NCBI RefSeq assembly: GCF_001640805.2
Contig: NC_066836.1
Location: forward strand, 2,007,798-2,071,797
Length of the DNA: 64,000 nucleotides
DNA from: Lates calcarifer
Lineage: Eukaryota; Chordata; Actinopteri; Centropomidae
Reading direction: 5' to 3'
This document shows, piece after piece, positions 10,743 to 22,889 of this stretch (its first letter is position 1; each line of letters opens with the position of its first letter). The position numbers and the translations under genes were made by a program. The notes beneath the pieces are model-generated. The model was not told the DNA's origin and ran no database searches. It saw nothing but the letters and a program-made list of their open reading frames with translations.

Positions 10743-12150
10743 GTTTTTTATTGTTGTTGTTATTCTGATTCGTCTTTGCTCAGCTTTAAGTTTAAAGCAA
10801 CAAAATGTAATTTCACTGAGCAGCAGCGCCCTCTGCAGCCACGAGTGGTAAATAATTCTGTTGATCTCTGAGTCAGAGTGATTAAGTCTATCAGTCTCTT
10901 GATTTCTCTCTCTTTTACCCATGATCCCCGGCTTCTAGAGCAGGAAGTGCTGTAGCTGTAAAAAACACACCAAACTCTGTTTCTAATTCTTGATATTTTC
11001 GAAGTTTCCTGGCAGCAGAGACAGGTCTACAACTTTCTACATTAAATGCAATAAAAGCTCCTACATGTGGTGTAAGCCTCTGTAAAATCATAGAGCCTCC
11101 ATTCTCCCTGTATAACTGAACCATCACAATGATTCTTAAGCTGAGATTTCCAGGGATCATAGTTGCATATGTTGCACATGTGTAATGATGACAATATCCA
11201 TCCAGATGACAGATGCTTTTATTGACGGCACAGTACTGCAGATATGACCAAAAGACAGTCCTGGATGAGTACTGAGTCTCTGTGCTGCTACATTGGATGT
11301 CTTCTGTTTACGACTTCTGTTTACGACGTCAGGATTACAGCCAAAAATAATACAATAACAAACAATACAACCAGAACTGTCCCAAACTGGTGCACTCAGC
11401 ATACCTATGTTAGCTACTGAAGCTAGTGTTGTGCACTTTTCTCACCCACAAATATGTTATTTTAAATATACTATACTGTTGCTTTAAGAGGCCTTGTCGT
11501 ACCTACAGCAGCTGTGGATGTTTCACTGATTCTGACGTTGCTGAAGGACTCACCACGTGGAAACTGTAAGACCTGAGACTGGACGCTCGCTTTTATCTCT
11601 ACATGTCTCTAATGTCTGTGGAGTTTGTTGAGAGTGAGGACAACATTAATTTAAAGAAGGACTCACTCTAATCTGCTCCTTTTCACTGCTCACCAAGACC
11701 GGTCTCTGTTTTTTCACTTACCTCCACTGACACTGAACATCTATCCAGGCATGGTTCCGTTCCTCCTGACCCCCCTGGGGGTTTAAACAGCAGAAATGCA
11801 GCTGCAGTTTAGACTTAAGTGGATGAGCATGTGCATAAAGAGGTTATATACTCTGAAAATAGAAAGTAATCAGAAACTGTTTACGTGACACATTGTCCAC
11901 TGAGGTTTTTATTTAGATACTTGTTAAGCTCTGATTGTAATTCTTGTCTGAATGTTTGTTTGCACTGTTGGTCTGTCTGTGTGTGTAATGATGATCCAGT
12001 GTGTACCCACCAAGACTTGGATTGACATGGCAGACATGGGGCCCTGGGGAAGGACAAGCTGCTAGACTGGCTGGGGGTGGTGGTGGTGTGTTGATGGTGT
12101 TTGGCTTGTCGGGCCTCAACCCACATCCAAGGAACAGTCTCAAACATCAC

Positions 12151-12154
<4 letters not shown>

Positions 12155-12181
<27 letters not shown>

Positions 12182-12192
12182 TCAACACACAC
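12155..12192. repeat. (AC)n microsatellite
   Basis: Thirteen AC units (12155-12180), then an ATCA interruption and a few more AC units. Confidence 0.95.
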
Positions 12193-14762
12193 ATAGCCGC
12201 TGTCTCATACACACAAACAGAATGTGACAAGTTTGCCCGTGAACAGAGCCCCCCCCCAAACAGAGAATTTCTCAGTATTTGTCTTGTGTGTTTTTAGCCA
12301 CACTAACAGTGTGGCTCTGGGGATGGCAATAGATAGCTGAAGTCTGCACCCTTTCCCAGCTGACTCCTGTTCCTCAAGTCTCAGTCAAACATACAGGGTT
12401 TCTTTCATTACACAGCCTGAAGGATAAAAACCTGATACACCCGTTTGCTGATTCAGTTTTTGCCAATTCTTATTGAAAAACACATTTATTTTCGTGTGGA
12501 TTTTATATCCACACACCAGTGGAACAAGGTCACCTGCAGCACAAACCAAACACTCTGCTTCCTTTATTAAAGATGGGCTCTATGCATACAGCAGACTACC
12601 ACTAAAATAAATTTACAACTGCCCTCATCAGGATAGCCTTGGATGGCTTAATAAGAAAAGAGCACCGAATGCAATTTAACAAAAATGACAAGAAAGACTC
12701 GACCCGGCTGAAAGTGACTTGTACTGCCAATTTACTTCACAGTAAATCATCTTTTACCTACTATCAGCTCTCCTGGATAATTTAATCCATTGGCTGCAGT
12801 CATACACACACTGGTCTGTCTTTCCCTCTTAGTACTGGACATCGAGCCTGAGCCCCAAATCCAAAACCTGATACTATATCAGAACCAGTTCAGTTTTAGT
12901 TGGGTAGCCATAACAGCTAGCTGTACATGTATTTGTACCATTGACTCCTGTCTAATGACATGCAAACCATGTAGTACTTGATTCTGGTCTGAAGTCCAAT
13001 GTCGAGACTCTGAGTCGTCTTGGTCTCGCCTTGAATACAGTTGGTCTCTCTCTACATTCCTGTGCCTCCTGTGTGTAGCTTGCTAAAAGTGTTGTCTGAC
13101 TTACACCACATCTGCAGTCATTAAAACATGCAACAGTACCATGAATCATTGAATGTGAATGAATGTGTGGAAATAGGACAATATTAAAATTCCATGTCAC
13201 AATTATAATCATGAAAACATGCTTTAAACTCTTAGAATGATTTGAACTGTTCATCATGGGCTGTGGCCAAATTAATGTCACTAGACTTGTTTCAGAGTTG
13301 ATTTAAACAGTCTCGACTACAGTCCTAATCCTTGCTCACCTCTGTAGAGAAAGGTTGTATAAAATTGGATGGAATGACAGATTATACGATGGCTTCCTTT
13401 TCTTCCTTTCAAAGGGCAGCACTGACAGGATGGTTTGTAGTTTGTCAACGGTGCAAAGTGCAAGTGTTAAAATTCACCAAAATGGAACTCTAAGCAAAAG
13501 CAGTGCACAGATTTATTACTTTGCCTCTGATCCCTGTCTTTACAATAAAGATTTCAGTCTTAAATTTTGCTTTTATAAATGCTGGAGTGGCTGGGCTGTG
13601 AGGGTAAGGTCTGACAGAGACCATCTGAGCTGTAAATCCTATTCTACTTCACACAAATCCATATTTACACATCATGCAGTTTAGAGTTTTACGACTTGCA
13701 TGAGCTCTAACAGGTACAAATCAACATTAACCTCTTTAACATCGCCAGTGTTCGTGACCAAGTATTGTTCGGTTGGGATTACTGGGGGTTTCAAGCCCAA
13801 ATTGTTTGTTAGCAGCTTTGTCTCTGCATTGTGTATCTGTACTGGACGTCCAGCTGAGGACCTCACACACTGCTGAGTGCTGTTTAGCTGAGCTCCATTT
13901 TCTGATCCAAACTGCTCGCAGGTCTCAAGGGCGAAGGGCTGAGCGAGTCGATTGGTCTGTAAGTGGGAGACAAATTGAAGCTTGTTGAGGTGAAGGAGCC
14001 AGAAATGCTTTTTCTCTCTGTCTCTCGCTTGTTCTAAAAATGCAGCAATGGGCATCCAGCTAGAGCTACCAGAGCAGAAAAACAGTATGAACTGCATTCA
14101 TAAATGTTCATCTGTAAACTGTGAATGTTACATGCACATAAACTTAATGAAGCCATTTAAGTCAGTAACTGAGACGTTAGGTAGCAGTTACATGCAACAA
14201 AGGTACAAAACCAACAGGTATAGTTATCTTTGTTTCTGTTTCCTGTTGCTTTCAGATGACATTTCAGTGTCAGAGATATGTTTCTGACTGCAGAAATCCA
14301 CATCTGTTTAATCACGTTACAGGACCAAGGACGAGTCCAAAGCATGAGCTTGTCATTGTCATGATGACTGCAGCCTGTAGCATGTTGAGAAACAATAACA
14401 GCTGCCAGAGAAAAGTGAACGTCAGTCGATGAAACTCACTGTCTTCTCTGACTCCCTGCTGAGACTCTGTGAACTCAATATTTCTTTTTATTTGGCTGAG
14501 AAACATTGAAACCAAAATATCAGAGATTGCTGGAGATTGGATTGGAAATTTGGACAAATAATAATAAAAAAGAAATGGAACATAAGTAAACATCCAATTT
14601 AGTTTCAGATTCACTGTGGCATGGTTCCTGTGCAGCTATGATCACAAGCTTTTTGTATTTTTGCATCAATATTTTGGTCCAAACTTTGAGTTACAACATG
14701 TAACTGAAAACACTGTCACCTGCATGTTTTATATGGTTTTATCAGTTTCCCCCTATGCAAAG

Positions 14763-15387
14763 CATACACTGATCAGTGTCAACAATAAACCACTGATCCA
14801 ATGTTCTGCTGGGAAACCTTGGTTCCTTCATTCTTCTGGATGTTACTTTGACACAAACCACCCACCTAAACATTGTTGGAGACCAAGCACAACCCCACAG
14901 CAACAGCACTCCCCAATGGCAGGGGCCTCCCCCAGCAGGACAAACCCACTACGCCACCAAACCTGTTCAGAAATATCTCGCTGAACAAAACAAAAGCCCA
15001 AGGTGTTGACCTGGCCTCCAAACTCCCCAGATCCCAATCTGATCCAGGATCTGTGTAGGTCCCCCATGAGCCACCAAAACAGTTCTGACCCATCGGGGCA
15101 TGAACACAGGACCTCTGAGGGTTACGGAGGTTGGGGCCTCCGTGGATCTGACTTGTTCCAGATCATCCCACAGATGCTGGATCAGATTGGGATCTGGGGA
15201 GTTTGGAGGCCGGGTCAGGCTGTTGCTGTGGGGTTGTGCTTGGTCTACAACAATGTTTAGGTGGGTGGTACATATCAAAGTAACAATCAGATGAATGAAA
15301 GATGAACAGAACAATGTACTGTGACAAAATGATCAATGTTATTCACTTCACCTGTCAGTGGTTTTAATGTTGTGGCTCATCGGAGTA
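14763..15387. mobile_element. Foldback Tc1-like derivative with transposase remnants in both arms
   Basis: The ends (ACACTGATCAG at 14765 and the reverse complement of CCGATGAGCCACAACATTAA near 15384) resemble the inverted repeats of the copy at 49416. Inside, about 74 bases around 14830-14905 are repeated as reverse complement around 15215-15292, and a further ~42 bases (around 15014-15056) around 15170-15211. Each arm encodes on its own strand the transposase C-terminal motif: 'LTWPPNSPDPNLIQDL' on plus and 'RPPNSPDPNLIQHLWDDLEQ' on minus (family: WPPNSPDLNPIEHLWD). The minus arm continues with 'MPRWVRTVLVAHGGPTQI', the usual C-terminus. The catalytic core is largely absent. Confidence 0.75.
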
Positions 15388-18300
15388 GACTGTAATGCAA
15401 ATCAGTGAATATGTGATTCTTGAGGTGTGCAGTAGTGTTTTAGTATGGAGAGGGTGTTGGCTCGTCTGTGTGGTGACGCACTGTTGCATCATACCAAAGT
15501 GTGTTTCAAACAACGGGAGGAGAAGTCAGCGACTGAAAGGTGAAAACCTGTTTCAGTCAGGTGGACTTAATACACAACCTCTGAGGAATCACAGTTTGAG
15601 TAATGCCTGATAGATTTATAAAGGGAGTTAATGAAGCCAGACAGATGAGATGCTGTGAATGGCTCCACTCCCTCTGTGTCCTGCTGTGGTTTTCTGATTC
15701 AGAGAGAAAATATTAGACTCACCCAGCTCACAGGAAAAGACAGGTACTTGAGTTTATAATTCATATATCTACTGTATTTGTTTGCCTTCCTTTCTACTCA
15801 CTGCATTGCTTCATATGGACGTACTCTGGTACAATGACCCAGAGCAACAGCTGTGTGATTACATTCTGCGAGTTTTCAGTTTCACTTTGTCTCGACACCG
15901 GCGTCATACAGACGCCACAATACATCCAGCACGTAAACACATAAATACATCTAACAAGTATGACTCAGAGACATTGCTGCTTCTTCTTGGAGAGCAGCAA
16001 ATTGCCAAGTATGCGGTTGCCATGACGATCGAGCGAGCCAATGAAACCCGCTGACTCCCCTGTGAGGCAGGCAGCATCAGCAGCTGAGAGAAGGAAAAAA
16101 GAAAAAAACAAAAAGGCAGGTGGCCACGGTCAGGAGACGTGTGAGGAGGGGGCTGAGATGAAAATTATAACAATCACAAAGCTGCAGTTTCCCACACAGG
16201 GCCTGACGGATGCACAGACCCCCCTCTGAGAAAGGATGGAGAAGTGGATAAAAAAAGACGGAGGGAGCTGGAGGAGGCTCAGCTGACAACCGTCTCTGAC
16301 AGAGTGAATGTGTCAGAGCCTTCCTGCTGTTGTGTTGAATTCCTCCTGCAGTTTGACAAAATGTACATGAGCTGCAGGAGCACTTTGTTACCAAACAAAG
16401 ACAAAATGAAAAATTTCCCCTTCCTAAATTAATCCATTCTGCATTTTTTCCATTTTGCTGTGTGCATATTGTTATAATTTATACAAAGAAATTAACATGA
16501 AGGCACAGCAGTCACTCAGTGTGTAATACAGTTTGTGGTCATAGTTTTTAAATCATGGTGTTTTTAGCTTTTCCAGCAAAGCACAGACACTGCTCACCAT
16601 AATGAATACTGTCTCTTTAAAAATAATTGTAATAATAATTAGCAATTTTAAGTTGTCACATATGTTTTGGAGGAAACATAATTATTGGAAATAACACAGA
16701 TTGAGAAAATCTTCCATGTTTCATGGTTGTAGTTTGTAGCTGCTATCTATATGAAGACTGGTAGGTAGTTTGGAAAAAAATATAACCAGAGAACGCAATC
16801 AAGGCAAAACCTCACTGACAATGCAAATAAGTAATATATAAATGTTGTTGTGTATGAGCCCGGTTCATCTGTTCTGGATAAGAATGTAACCTAATGTATG
16901 ATAAAGACTGTAGAGTAAAACTTTACACCTCCAATGTAACATTTTAAATTGTGATAGAGTCTGCTGAGCTGAAAACTGCTGGTGTACATGAGGCGTTTAG
17001 CACAGAGAGGATGAGTTGGCTGAAATTGTTAAAGAGGTGAGGACTGTCTGAACTCTCCACAGTTCTCTCACCTCCCTCGAGGAAGAGCATCCGAGTGCAA
17101 ATGGCGATGATGAATGAGATTTAATACTGGCTGCAGAAATAATATTATTACTATCATTTACCATCAGCCTGAGGAATGTGGGCAACATCATTTGGGATGC
17201 ACATAATTATTCTGTACACAGGTGCAGTGCAGTGTAGTACAGAGACAGTATATGCAGCTAAATCACATGATGTGTATAAATTACTGCATTGAATTTCTTC
17301 CTGTTGTAGCACATATATCAATGCTGTGTTAGCGTTTTGTTTTATTGACTTCTCTGCAGCACTGCCACCAAAACAAATTCCTGCACATTTGTTGTACGTG
17401 GCGAATGAAGTGATTTGAATAATTCAGTGGAGAGAGTCTGAATATGGAGCAGACCGACGTCGTGGCCATTTCTGTCAAGCTTGAAGGTGGCAGCTGCTCA
17501 AACATGGAAATGGCTCATGGGTTCTGCAGAACTTGGACTGTTCATGGACATGTGACCCCTGTTTTTGTCATACACCTCTGATGAATAGCCAGGCTAGCTG
17601 ATAGGCTTGACCAAACCTGATTTCAGCCTGTACTTACAGACATTAGAGTTTAGTTGCTGTTGCTGATGGTTGCTGATCAAGAAATTGCTTAGTTTAATAA
17701 CAACAATCCGTAGAATTGTTGGCAGACATTTTTTTTTTCTTGTTGACAAAGTTTAAAGGTGCATTAATGTGTTTGTATTTTTGTGAACTGTGAGGCTCAC
17801 GGGTTATGGAGTGACAGTTTGCTTCCTGAGTTCGTCCTTCAGGCAGCAGTTCTCCCCGTTTTAGTCCAGGGTCGAATAGTCTTTTTCTTAGGAAGGTTCC
17901 TAACTGAGTGAAATGACCTGGAAGTCTCTCAGTGGCAGCCATGATAAGACCTGGTCGATTTCTCTATGGAGCTTCAGTGCTTCCTGCGTTATCTTTAGCA
18001 TAGGATACACTGGACCTTCTTTTACAAAAAGAGAGAACATCCCACCCCCAGTTCCTTGCAGCACCATTGTAGTTTCACCGTGGCAGATCCACGTACATGT
18101 TGGACCTGTTTTATGCTTGTGATATGATTCAGATCTTATGGACGGATTAGCAGAGGAAAGATTTCTTCTCTTTCAGATCTAGTTAGGAGTCATTGTGATG
18201 AACAGATTTAGGTTATCAACATCACAACTAAATTCTACACAAAGAATGAGGTTTCTCTAAGTTTGTCACTGTACATATCCTCCATAAGTCCTTATCAATC

Positions 18301-19675
18301 CTTATTCACACCTTTCCTTGACCTCGTGACGTTTTCCATCAAGGTCAAGGAAAAGTTGTTTTGATTATTTCACCGCAGCCCTGATGTTGCCTGCGATGAG
18401 GCACTGCCTTAAAGTCTAACATCAGGGAACAGAACCACACAGATAACTATAACATGATTGACTGCAGCTTCACTCCTCACTGTGTTTCTTCTGTCCTGCA
18501 GGCGCAAAGAGTCAGTGAACTGATCATAAAACCATGACGAACAGGACCATCCCAGTGGCATCGCCTTACATGAAACAGCTTGTTTGAACATCTAGTCATA
18601 GAGAGTCAGGACTAGTAAACCTAAAGTGGTCGTCATCGACTGGGATGATGTCGAAGTCATCAGAGGAGTCAGCAGGTGGCTAAAAGGTCAAGGAAGACAT
18701 TTGCATCTGATACCAAAGATTACACAGATATAGAGGGTACCACTGGATGTGGTTGAAAGCATCCAAAAGTCAAGAATGAACATCTATACAACAGGATCAC
18801 TTACAGTGTTTCCATTACAAATTCTAACATATCCAAAAATCCTCAGTCAATTTGAATCTGTCATTAAGAACATTTCTGTCTCAGAGAAACATTTGTGGAA
18901 CTAAAACACAACTCAGTCTGTGATAATGAGAGGAAATTGGAAATGCAGCACAGGGTAAGCGATGGCAGTCTCCCTCTTCATTAAATTTACAATGCAGCTA
19001 GATAATAGCATATTTTTCTGCTTAACTATTGTGTACTGCAAGTACTGAATAACAGGCAGTCAATAGTGAGACAGTGGGGTGTCAGATATCTGAAATAAAA
19101 GCCATGAAAATGTTTTTACCTTGAAGTTAGACTGTTGAATTGTACATGACTCCCTCCTCTTCTCCAAACCTGCATGGCACGACGGCTAATGCTCTCTCAG
19201 ACCTGTCAGTCTTTGTAATCGTCTGCCAAAGTTGTTATGTCTAAATTTGGAAAACAACAAGAGGACAACGGGTTCATTGAATCTGAAAAATGACAGCTTA
19301 AAGGGACTGATACTGCACAGCATGTTCATCACCGTTTGATTAGCTGCTTTAAAATCTTCTCTCTCTCTCTAACATGAGGAATGAAAGAAAATGTAACAGC
19401 TGGGTAACAGAATTAACAATCAAACTTTAGGTTTATGACAGCTTTATTGGTGAAAATGCTCATTTCCACTAGTTAGTGGAGCATGAAGTTAATTTGTGCT
19501 CAGTTGAGAGGAAGACATTTGGATTCCCTGTATAGGAAAATTGAACAAAGTGGCTCTTAAAATTGGAGTTTTGTGTCAAGTCCAAGGTGGTTGGACATAT
19601 TTTCTCTGACTGCTCAGCTGAGTCTCAGATTCTATGGATGTTCAGTCAGTTTATTTTGATATAGATAGATAATAA
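15388..19675. other. Non-coding
   Basis: No gene recognised. 15890-16300 has more CpG and purine-rich sequence but no clear promoter motif set. Confidence 0.5.
17860..18140. repeat. Possible unclassified repeat
   Basis: The text around 'aggttcctaactgagtgaaa' and 'tggcagccatgataagacct' has the feel of a repeat I associate with fish genomes. I see no terminal repeats or second copy in this window, so this stays weak. Confidence 0.25.
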
Positions 19676-19800
19676 TGGTGTGTTCCAGTTGTACTCAGAA
19701 GTTGGAAATTTCAACTGGAACGCCCCCTGAAGTCGGAATTCTAACTTGGAAAGTCGGAGAATCCCCTCCAACCCCGACATAAGAATTCAAGATGGCTGCC
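19676..19800 (+). repeat. Short inverted-repeat element end (GTTCCAGTTG family)
   Basis: GTGTTCCAGTTG (19679-19690) pairs with CAACTGGAACGC (19712-19723), giving a foldback tip. The same sequence occurs in reverse at 41227-41289 and as a fragment at 30439-30456, so it is a dispersed family, probably a non-autonomous DNA element. Confidence 0.55.
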
Positions 19801-19921
19801 ACTCACGTCAATAGTAGTGAACACTGTAATTTCACTGTTCTGTCTTATTAGTTCTACACAAGTCAGTCATACACATAGTACTGTTCAGTTTTTTATCTGT
19901 GGACATGTTGCTACACTGAGC

Positions 19922-19939
19922 AAAAAAAAAAAAAAAAAA
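19922..19939. repeat. Poly(A) tract, 18 bases
   Basis: Homopolymer. Confidence 0.9.
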
Positions 19940-21089
19940 TCGGTTCATTCTCATGGTCTAATGTTTCTTTTTTCTCAAACAGTTAAAGTTGAATGGCTTT
20001 TAAAACGTACTGAAATTTGTGCATAAAAATTAAATGTTAACATCTGAGCCGTTCTTCAGGTGGAGTAGATTTGTTTTGAAATTGTCTATATTCCGAAAGA
20101 GCAACCAAGTTTCTGTAAGCATCCATGTTTTCCAACTTCTCAACTGGAACTCCAATGTAAATGGAGCACACCATAATCTCTAAATTTGCCTGCTTAAACA
20201 GACCTAGTTTGAATGATGTTTCTCCAGGCATCGCGTACGAAAAAGTGCACATTGTTTGCTCGGATACATTTGTGTAGGAGTCAAATCAGTGCAACTGTGT
20301 GTGAATGTTCCTCTACAAACCTCTGCAACCTACATTTACCCACAACACTGTTCTCTGCTGAGGTTTAACACAGATGTTTGCATGTTTCTTCAGAGGAGCA
20401 TACACCCAGCTTTAGTGGGCAGAGATGGTTGTTTCCAGTCCAGTTCTAGACTTCTCAATTACCGCCCACATCTCCAATTTGTTCAGCGGTTCAAATAGGC
20501 CTGGTGTTGTGCTCACTGACAGGTGTTTCCTCTGTGTAGGCGGGAGTAAGAATGGGAACAACAAGCGTGGATGAGATTAACGCAGCTGTGCAAGTCGTTG
20601 TAAGAAATATCAACGCTTAAATCGACGTTAACATCAAGAAGAAAAAAAAGGTTGCTGCTAACAACCGCCATTGCTCCGAATCAACTGATTATGATGTTGG
20701 CAGGATGGATAACGATCAGCTTTGATTTACTACTCTTCAGTTTGCATAAACAGATACAAAGAAAAAAATATTTTTTGGCGATGCACATTTCATACATGTC
20801 GATAAAATCCTACCAGCACTTTAAAGTGTAATTGGTCCAACAAATTAAACATGAAGTAATTTCTTTTGGGTAAAGAAGTGACCAGTGATCAGTGTTGTGT
20901 GACTGATTTCCCTCCAGCTGCTCCTCTGGGCTAAAGCTGCGACTGCTAGCCTGGTTGTGTAAGGGTTAAACAAGACAGTACAAGATGTACTGACTGTACG
21001 AGTGTGTGTGCACATACAGTGGAGTGTAGCTTCACGCTGCATGCATGCTCAGCCCTGTGATTATGTGTTTGTGTGCTCATGTACATATG
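19940..21089. other. Non-coding
   Basis: Probably partly repeat-derived ('tccaacttctcaactggaac' at 20131 echoes the GTTCCAGTTG family). No gene recognised. Confidence 0.45.
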
Positions 21090-21400
21090 CCATCCTATGT
21101 TCCTCCCTCTCTCTCTCTGCGTCTCCACATGCTCGATCTATCAGCTGCTCCCCCACACGGAGGCAGGAGTGGGGGAGGAGGGGAGAGTAGGGGGGGTGCT
21201 CTGCAGTGGCTGCACTTGTGCCTGTTGCTAGGCGAGAGTCGGCACCGTGGCTGCCTCCACAGCCAATCGTGACGATGCAGGAAGCTCCCGGACCAATGAG
21301 GCGGCTCAGCGAGGCGGTGGGCCGATGCTCAGGTTCTTCATGGAGTTTTTTCGACTGATTTCTCAATGGGGTTGTTATACGTTGGACATCAAAGCAGGTA
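21090..21400 (+). promoter_or_regulatory. Promoter-like GC-rich island with X-box-like, CCAAT and CRE half-sites
   Basis: A GC-rich block contains GTTGCTAGGCGAG (21224-21236), one base off an RFX palindrome; CCAAT at 21263-21267 and again at 21293-21297, exactly 30 bases apart, a spacing often seen for paired NF-Y sites; TGACG (21270-21274), a CRE half-site; and G-rich strings at 21165-21200. RFX, CRE and NF-Y sites together are typical of real promoters. A donor-like CAG|GTATCT occurs at about 21396. The open frame through it ('MLRFFMEFFRLISQWG') is not recognisable. No basp1 link can be shown; transcription could be of a non-coding RNA. Confidence 0.45.
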
Positions 21401-22285
21401 TCTGGAGTTATTTTCAGCCCCCCCCCCGCTTTGTTTCACAAGCAGTGGCAGCGGGTTCTTTGTCGTGGGCCGTTAACGATGACGCCTCCTCACCAGGAAG
21501 CTCTTGGGAGTAATTAAAGTGATCATTAATTTTAGAATTTAGACATTGCTGTTATCTTCCTCCTGTTGTCATGTGTCAGTTTTCAGTCCATTTGTTTGTA
21601 AAGGTTTAATGCAGCTTATTGTAAAGCTTCATCAACTCAGACCTCCAGGCCAACCACAAACCAAAACACTTTTACAATTATTTCAAAAATGCCTTTATAT
21701 TACGACCAAGATCTTAAAAAATAAAGGTAGTATCATGATTCTTTTAAGGAATTAAATAAAAGGTCGACTTGTTGAGAGCTTCGTGCATCATTTACAGCCT
21801 TATTATGAAAAGAAACTTTATTAACTTTATTAATTTGACAATTAATGCTCAATAATTCTTGTTAAATAAGTCTGAATTGTTTAAAGATACTTCATTTGCC
21901 AAGGACCATTCGCCTCTTATTACACTCCTAAATTAAAAAAGAGGGATTTTGAGATTAAATTGATTTTGTTGGCTGCCGTTATATTCATTCGTCATACTTC
22001 TACATATTAAAATCAATCAAACACAGGGCTGTCAGAGATGGTGTTGATAATGCTGTAAAACTGTACATGTTACTTTCTGCCCTTGAAGAAATATTTAGAG
22101 TAAATGATTGTGGAGTAATCAAATATTTTCTTCTTCTATTTTTTCATACATACAGGAAGAAATCTGCCACAACAGAAACAAAACAAGACTCTGTTAGGTA
22201 TCGATTTTGCTTTTTCTTCCCTCCCTTATGTTCCTGTTTTGTCCCTTCCTTATGTTTCTTGTTTGTCCTCAATTTATCTTTGTTA

Positions 22286-22322
22286 GTGTGTGTGTGTGTG
22301 TGTGTGTGTGTGGGCGTGTGTG

Positions 22323-22356
<34 letters not shown>

Positions 22357-22392
22357 GGCGTGTGTGTGTGTGTGTTTGTGTGTGTGGGCGTG
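22286..22392. repeat. Interrupted (TG)n microsatellite with higher-order pattern
   Basis: The TG run is broken at intervals by GGGC and by TTTG, giving about two and a half larger units of the form GGGCG(TG)nTTTG(TG)n. This suggests local duplication of an interrupted block. Confidence 0.95.
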
Positions 22393-22738
22393 GTGTTCTG
22401 GACTCCCGTTCCCACCTAAACCACCTGCACACCTGCTTCAGATCAGCTCATCTACTCAACGACCTCCTGCTGTATTTAAACCACTGGCTCCTCGCTCCTC
22501 TGTTTGCCTCATTGAATACAGTGCTACTTTTAAGACAGACTCTAGTTTAAGAAGAGCTGCAACTGACAATTATTTAGATCAGTTAATCTACAAAACACAA
22601 GTGTCCAATGTCCAATGGGTAACAGAAGTATTTGGGTAGGGGTGAATAATCATTAGCAGAAGTTATTTTTTGCATTGATAAATGACTCATACAAGTCACT
22701 GTGTGTTGTGTTTGTAGGTTAAGGTTCATCGTTCACAA

Positions 22739-22889
22739 GGTTTTTACCAGGAGCTGAATTATCTTCAGAGGTTTTGAATGCTCCAAACGGATGGCTAATG
22801 GCTGTTAGCTGAGCTGCTAACGTTAGCATAGCTTGTTTTTATTGTGGGATTCCTTCAGTTCAGAGGGTTTTTACTGGGAGCTGAATTAT
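22739..22889 (+). repeat. Repeat with internal 24-base direct duplication
   Basis: GGTTTTTACCAGGAGCTGAA (22739 on, 24 bases) recurs at 22866-22889 with two differences. Between them is a GCTAACGTTAGC-type segment. It resembles a composite fish interspersed repeat of unknown class. Confidence 0.45.

Larger units (their letters stand above)
9976..14762. other. Non-coding
   Basis: Holds two CA microsatellites, a 13-base tandem duplication (cttctgtttacga twice, 11301-11326) and a possible small element at 10920-11160 whose ends (ATGATCCCCGG and CCAGGGATCAT) are near-complementary. ORFs of 60-140 codons here are unrecognisable. Confidence 0.5.

Noticed and set aside
10920..11160. Possible MITE with ATGATCCC ends
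   Set aside because: Inverted ends are only 11 bases with a mismatch and no second copy is seen, so it is mentioned but not called.
21247..21513. 88-codon ORF 'MAASTANRDD..' as a first coding exon
   Set aside because: Starts in a promoter-like island, but the protein is unrecognised and no downstream exon could be linked.
22067..22639. 190-codon ORF with long VCVCV runs
   Set aside because: Most of it is translation of the TG microsatellite.
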